Notes under the pieces: generated by a model
What the model was told of the DNA's origin: nothing
Databases searched by the model: none
Seen by the model: the letters and a program-made list of their open reading frames with translations, nothing else
Program-made: the position numbers and the translations under genes
Source: CAWAMR01 sp963783095
Lineage (GTDB): Bacteria; Planctomycetota; Planctomycetia; Gemmatales; Gemmataceae
Length of the DNA: 64,000 nucleotides
Direction of reading: 5' to 3'
Assembly (NCBI GenBank): GCA_963783095.1
Contig: CAWAMR010000001.1
Coordinates: 434,001 to 498,000, forward strand
In this document: positions 58,191 to 64,000 of the stretch, piece after piece
How positions within the stretch are numbered: position 1 is the stretch's first letter
Layout: each line of letters opens with the position of its first letter

Positions 58191-61100
58191 TTATTTCTTC
58201 AGGCCAACCCGAAATTCAGTGTTCAGTTCACGAAGCATGCGCGAAGTTTCCCAGCTGTAGGAACTTTCCAGCGAATCGACGGGTGCCGCCGCGAACCACG
58301 GGATGCATGCTCCAACGCCGCCGCTAGCTGCTGCAATCGCCGAAATCGACTGGCGTGCCAGACGATTTCGATCCATCCAGGCCGTTGCCAGACTTCCCCA
58401 GCGTCGTGATTCTTCCAACTGGCTCTTCGATTGATACGCCAGCGCAAGCAAGAGTTCCTCGATCGGCGGACTATCCGGACCGCGCAGATCGATTGCCTTT
58501 TTCAGTGTGGCGACAGCATCGTCCACCTTGCCGTCGCGGAAATACAGTCCACCCAGTTCTTGAAGAAGTGCCGGTGACGGGTTTCGACCGGCCGCCTCGA
58601 CAAGACTCGGAATCAGATCGGCGGGTTTGACGATGGTCTCCGGATGGGCAATCAGCAGCTGGGCTACCAGAGCAGCTTCAGCATGCGGTGCTCCGGGAAC
58701 TGTTTCAATGCGGCCAGCAGCGCAAGGTCGCGCAGGCGGAAATCCTCGGGAGTCGGCCTTTCCATCTCGAATAACCGCCGATCCAATTCGAACCAGGCGG
58801 CGTAGGCACGGCCCGCACGCTGATGAGCCTGCGCCTGAAGATGACGATTCAAGATAACCGGATGGTTCCACTGCCGGCGAAGAACCGTTTCCAATTGCGA
58901 TGGAGGTTGGTTTGCGATCAGGCGAATCCTCGTCCCGATGGGTATGGCCGTGAATCGCAAATCGGGACTGATGGCATCAGGCTTTTGAATTTCGTCGCCG
59001 GGCTGAGTCGGCACCGGCTTACCCGAGATCAGATCCCATGCGTTCGCCCCCCGGCCGAGACCCCAGGCGACCAGCCGATTCCCATCATTACTAAAGCCCA
59101 ATAGGTTGGCGTGACCCGGGTCGGAAATTCGGCGCACAACCTGTCCGGTAGCGATCTCCCAGATCAGAATTTCCTCGGACAAACCCAATTGGGACTCCTG
59201 ACTGGCGGCCACCAGCGTCGATGCCGGGTCGAACGCAAAAGAACGCGCACCGCCTGGTTTTAGCCCATGCAAATGGTGAAGCAATCGCCCGGTCGCCGTC
59301 TCCCACAGCTTTATTTCGGATGAAGCTTCGGCACGCCTGATTGATTTCCGGACACCAGGTAGGCACCATTGGGGCTGAACATCGTCACTCGAACCCGCAG
59401 CCGATGCCCCTCCAACCGAGCCGATGGCACCCGAGTTGGCGCTGCGCCAGACTTGAATTCTCCCGTCCGATCGACCGCCGACCAAACAATTGTCGTGTGC
59501 GAATGCCAGGCTGGTTACCGCGGCGTCTGGTGCTTCCAATTTCAGGAGTTGTTCATGCGAAACCAGATCCCAGATCCGAATACTGGACCGGTTGTCGCTG
59601 CTGACCAGTCGGGCACCATCCGGCGAAAACGCCAGAGCGTAAATCAATCCCTGGTGCCCATCCAGATTCGCGATCCATTCGCCGTCCTCGGCGTTCCAAA
59701 TGCGCAAGGCGTCGTTGCCGCCGGTGACGATGTATTTTCCGTCCGGCGAACAGGCGATATGATTGATCGGACCGTCGTGAGCAGAAACCGTTCGCAAAGG
59801 CTGGCCGCTTATTGAATCCCAGATGGTGAACTGATCGCGGGTGCCGCTTACGCAACGTGTGCCATCCGGATGGAAAGCAACCGTAGTCGTCGTCTCACCA
59901 GTGCCGCTGCCAAGATTATGCAAGAGCCCCCCCTTGCGGCGGTCCCAGATTTTCAACTCGTTCTTCGGTTGCTGTTTACCCGCCGAAAACCGGTTGCCTC
60001 CCGCCGAGGCAAGCAATGTACCGTCTGCGTTGATGGCCAGACCGTAGCATGTGAAATCTGTTGTCCATGAATCGAGAAGCATGCCGCTCAATGCATTCCA
60101 GGTCTTGATCTCACCTTTCTTGCCGATGATGCCGCCGGCCGTGATGATTTCCCGCCCATCCGGGCTGAACAGGACGCTTCCGGCGAAATCCTCCGAAGCG
60201 TCCTGGGTCCATTCGCGTTGCCCGGTCGTCATGTTCCACAATTCGAGCATGGCAGGCTTGCCATGACTGCCGCTCACCATCGCAACGAAGACACCGTCGG
60301 CCCGAGCCGCGATCGCTTGCAACCGGGCACCGGATCGTCCGAGAAAAAAGGGTCGTTGCTTCGAGCCGAGATCCCACCATTTAATGCTCCCGTCCATGCT
60401 GCCGGAAACGAGGCGGGTTCCATCGGGGCTGAACGCCAGACTGGTGATATCGCTCAAATGCCCCTTCAATTCACGAAACAATTGACCCGTTACCATGTTC
60501 CACACGGAGATCAGTTGGTCGCCGGCAGGTTCGGCGGAACCGGTTGCCACCAACAACCCATCCGGACTGCAGGCCAGGGTGTCTTCTTTTGCCCAGCCCA
60601 GGGACGGAGAGTCGAACTTGACAGTGCCCCTGGCCGCATCCACTACCACTACGTTTCTTGGCCCAAAATGATTACGGTCATGCTCGACAAGGCACACCAC
60701 GCTCGATCCGTCAGGTGTCCAGACCACGCGGAGCACGCTGCTTTGTTGGGCATTTCCGGACAGTCTCAGCGTGATCGCTATGCGCTGCCGTCCCGTCCGA
60801 TAGTCGCAGATGATGACGCGGGCCGCAGTTCCGGAGGAACCTGCCAGCGCGACTTCTTTCCCGTCCGGACTGAAACTAAAGTCACGCATCTCGTGTTGGG
60901 GCACATTCCATTCGTGAATGAGACTGCCGTTTTCGGGGTTTCGCACTTCGAACAGCGCACTTTGATTCTTGAGATTGCCAACGGCAGCCAAGACGGTCCC
61001 ATCGGCGTTGAACCCAAGCCGACTGTGCATTGCGAGTTGGGTTCCCTCGATCCGGATTATTCGTGGTGTCGCGACATCGAACAGCCGACTGCTGAATTTG

Positions 61101-62833
61101 TTGGCTGCGGCAATTCGTCTTCCATCCGGGTCGATCGAAGCGTAGCGGAACAAATCGATATCGCTCCTGGGCAGGGTATTTTTCCAGATCGGCTGGCACG
61201 AATGCGCGTTCCAAACGACCATTCGTTGTCTCGACACGCTCAGCAATCTTGTGCCATCCCTGGAAAAAGCCAAGTCGGATACAGGTTCGCCATGATCATA
61301 CAGCGTGTAGGCACTGCCTTCCAGAAACGTATTCAAGTAGTGCCACTCCCAGTGCCGCAATTCCGGCGGCACTTCGTTGAGCCAGACGTGAGAGGTGTCC
61401 GCATGCGTTTCGCGTTCCCTCCAGCTACTTTGTGTCAGTCGAACCGAATTAATCGCCAGCGCCTGGCCGCGCCGCTCCGCCTCCTGTGTCGCGATGTCGG
61501 TTTGACGCTTCACTTCCCGCGACTCGATCACCAGTTGTCCAGCGTAATTGTTGGCACGATTCTCATTCGCGCGGGCCAGCGATTCCTTTTCCTCAGCTCT
61601 CATCTTGGCACGGACTGCATCGGCATAGGCGAGCAGCGTGGCCGTGATTCCCGCGAGCAGGACCAAGATCACCGTTGCCAGCAATCCGGCCACGATCCGG
61701 TTGCGTTTCACCCACTTCCATGCTTGCTCAACCACGCCGACCGGCCTGGCAACAATCGGCTTGCCTTGCAGAAACCTCTGAAGGTCATCGGCAAGATCCC
61801 CCGCAGTCGAGTAACGCTTGGCCGGTTCCTTGGCCAGACATTTCAAGCAAATGGTCTCGAGGTCGCGCGGGACTGTAGGCTGCAACTGGCTAACCGGAAC
61901 GGGATCGCGCCGGCGAACCTGCTCCAGCGTTTCCAAATTGGAAGCGCCCTTGAAAGGGGGAAGCCCAGTAAGACATTCGTAGAGTATGGCACCGAGGGCA
62001 TAGATGTCGGCACAGGGGCCTACATGCCGGGTCATTCCCAGTGCCTGTTCGGGTGCCATGTAGCTCGGCGTGCCCATTACCGCGCCCGTTTGCGTTTGCC
62101 CATCTTCCGCTTCCAGTTGGCGAGCCAGTCCAAAGTCAGTGATTTTCGGGATGCTGTATAACGTGGGCTCAGCGGGGTTGCCGTTCGAGTTTTTCTCGGT
62201 CGAAAGTGCCCGGCCAGACTCCGATGCGACTCGATTGTTTCGTGTGGAAGCGGATTCGTTCCGGTTCTCGGCGGCAGTCAACAGAATATTTCCGGGTTTC
62301 AGGTCGCGATGCACGATGCCGTTCCGATGCGCATGTTGCATGGTGCGCGCCAGTTGTTCGACCAGCTCGGCCGACCGACGGGCAGGTTGGGGATTGCCCT
62401 TGAGTTGTTGTGCCAGGTTGCCGCCAGCAACGTACTCAAGCGTGAAATAGGGCAGGCCTTGATAGGTTCCGACTTCGTGAACGGCAACGATGTTCGGGTG
62501 GGAGAGCCGGGCAACCGCCTCGGCTTCGCGCTGAAAACGCCGCAAGTCCCCTGCTGAAGCATGTTCGCCGCGCAGGATCATTTTCAGACCCACGATCCGG
62601 TTGGCCGCAAGTTGGCGAGCCTTGTACACGACCCCCATACCGCCGCGACCGAGCACGCCGAGAATCTCGTATCCAGGCAACGCGAACGAAGCGGACGCTG
62701 GTGGCTCCCGTTGTGTTCCGTCCGGCGTGCTGGCTGGCGAGTTTCCGGTGCACTGATCGGCATTGACTTCGGCATCTGCCGGCAGATCAACCGTTTGAAG
62801 CGGGTCGGAATCGAGTGATGGAACATCAGGCAT
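58191..62833 (-). CDS. Ser/Thr protein kinase with WD40 propellers and helical tail (frameshifts)
   Basis: About 1545 residues. Kinase at about 52-320: 'YEILGVLGRGGMGVVYKARQ', 'GIVHRDLKPGNILLTAAENR', 'ITDFGLARQLEAEDGQTQTG', 'GTPSYMAPEQALGMTRHVGP'. About 45 extra Ser/Asn/Glu-rich residues separate HRD from DFG. One membrane helix ('IVAGLLATVILVLLAGITAT', about 390-410) and a coiled coil follow. Then come at least ten WD40 blades ('DLAFSRDGTRLLS', 'SLAFSPDGTRLVSGSMDGSI', 'HIACSPDGKYIVTGGNDALR') and a C-terminal TPR-like part reached by a shift near 58680. A compensated shift affects 59335-59425. ATG 62833 ('MPDVPSLDSD') is preferred over 62944. Ligand of the outside WD40 part is unknown. Confidence 0.9.
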
Positions 62834-63048
62834 AGATTTCGATCCGAGAGATGGAAGCCGAACTGAAGTGTATTGTGACGAAAGGAGCGACCAGGTGCAA
62901 GCCTCGGAATGCGCGGTTCGGCTGAGAAAATCGTACATTCGCAATTTACGAGGCGTATATTAATGCGGCAGACGCAGTTCCTGTTTTGCCAGCAACAGTT
63001 CCTGGACTAACAAACTGCACGGACTCGATACCGATATGAGGCAAATGC

Positions 63049-64000
63049 TTACAAGTCCAAGCCCTTCAACGCATTCGCCAACCTCGTTCGGTCGCGGAAC
63101 GGCTCGGGCACAAATTCTGCCGCCGCGATCCAGCCTGCCTCACGCAATTCCACCAGCGTCGGCAACTCTTCCAGCGACGTTTTGCCGCAAAATAGCAACC
63201 CGATCGTCGGCCAGCCCTCGCCCTGCAATGCCGAGCGGAGATGATTCGTCATCATGCGCAGGCCGGTTGCATAGGCGATGTCCTTGGTAAACGGTCCGAC
63301 GCGGCTCGGCAAACTGCCGCGAAAGAGACGAGCCGATTGGTGATAGGCCTCCGAACAATCCAGACCCCGATCGCGGAAAAAGCGAAATACCTCCAGGAAA
63401 TCCGCTCCCTGTTCGGCCATCATCAGTCCGCGCAGGCGGAGCAGGAGCCGATGGATCCGTCCGGGATGGTCGGCACCTGCCAGAAATTCAGTGAGAACCG
63501 CCAGACCCTCCTGGGAGCGAGTTGTTCCGGGTGCCGGCTTGCTCAGGCAGGTCAAGATCGGCTGTCCACGACCGTTGATCGTCGTTCCCAGATGGACCCA
63601 GGCCTCGTGAACTTCCAGAAGACGGATGTCGCTGGTCGAAAAAACGCGCCCCGCCGAAGCTTGATATAGTCGGAACCCGCCGAGGCATCGGAAACCAGCG
63701 TATCGACCACTTTGACCTTCACCAGGTCGCTGCCGAAATAGCTTCGCATCCCTGCGAGAAGCCTGGCACCCGTTTCTTCAGCAGAGAAGGTTTTCTCCTC
63801 AGCGCCTGAAGAATACGATCGAAGTCGATTTTCCAGGAAGCGTATGACCTGCTCGATGCCGCTGCGCTGAAGGGTGCTCCCATAAATTCGACGGCTCCGC
63901 AGGGCAAATTCCGGAGTGCCGCGCACTTCGATCAACTCAACTGCTTCCCGATAGTGCCGGCAACGGCTCGCCAGTAATCGACCTGCCGGGTCGGCGGCGG
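63049..64000 (-). CDS. DUF1704/QEGLA-motif protein, truncated by window edge (one frameshift)
   Basis: The frame is open to the right edge, so the N-terminus lies outside. Visible: 'RHYREAVELIEVRGTPEFAL' and 'ETGARLLAGMRSYFGSDLVK'; then near 63620 a shift links to 'LEVHEAWVHLGTTINGRGQP'. 'TCLSKPAPGTTRSQEGLAVL' contains the QEGLA signature of the so-called flavohaemoglobin-expression-modulating family (TIGR02421). The His-Glu-x-x-x-x-His stretch looks like a metallopeptidase-type metal site. C-terminal part 'LRSALQGEGWPTIGLLFCGK' continues the domain. The family's real activity is not established. Confidence 0.75.

Noticed and set aside
60218..62161. A 647-codon plus-strand open frame opposite the WD40 kinase
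   Set aside because: It is the antisense of the kinase WD40 repeats; composition is rich in Arg, Pro and His with no motif, whereas the minus strand has complete kinase and WD40 motifs.

Overview
The window looks like a chromosomal segment of a planctomycete, most likely from the Gemmata group (Gemmatales). The pointers are: a PVC-superphylum small basic protein (40923-41138); a very long dehydrogenase-type beta-propeller/HEAT protein with a C-terminal CxxCH haem motif (52779-55719); a Ser/Thr kinase with a WD40 tail (58191-62833); an ECF sigma factor next to a kinase-formylglycine-generating-enzyme-like fusion (30439-33423); two exported proteins that begin with the same Arg-Leu-Val-Pro-Ser motif; and many short palindromic intergenic repeats. 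No rRNA, tRNA, CRISPR array, prophage or intact insertion sequence was recognised.

Layout. 1-7471: a minus-strand pentose-phosphate operon (tkt-rpiB-gnd), a NYN/LOTUS RNA-binding protein and an exported trypsin-like protease. 7827-10952: an SDR dehydrogenase, an Rpn-family tail remnant and acetolactate synthase (ilvB). 11090-17462: membrane glycosyltransferase, methyltransferase, cardiolipin synthase and an EttA-type ABC-F factor. 17619-25214: a LolD/MacB-like ABC transporter, an FHA protein and a 967-codon exported repeat protein. 25929-34778: enolase-superfamily enzyme, nitrate/nitrite-type MFS transporter, sigma factor, kinase-FGE fusion, Uma2 nuclease. 34974-37309: copper-type P-ATPase. 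37599-47585: accessory, defence-flavoured DNA broken up by ordinary genes: a RloA-like ATPase with a truncated rloB, an AAA ATPase, a folK-SDR fusion, then a type I restriction locus with its middle missing, and a 74-bp tandem array. 47612-64000: ybeY, an MFS-acyltransferase fusion, a glutamic peptidase, a TlpA-like protein, the haem protein, pabA, pheS, the WD40 kinase and a QEGLA-motif protein.

The most notable structure is at 42633-47206. The first 23 codons of hsdM and about the last 30 codons of hsdS flank a reverse-oriented two-gene cassette: a Panacea/DUF4065 antitoxin-like gene plus a 104-residue partner with its own sigma70-like promoter. The cassette is followed directly by a nearly complete hsdR. 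This reads as a type I restriction system whose modification and specificity genes were replaced by a toxin-antitoxin-like module.

Many conserved genes are broken by single-base shifts (tkt at least six, ettA, narK-like, rpiB, pheS, hsdR, copA and others) while the protein sequence continues intact in another frame. This is most simply explained by indel errors in the assembly. Coordinates for those genes span the whole reconstructed gene.
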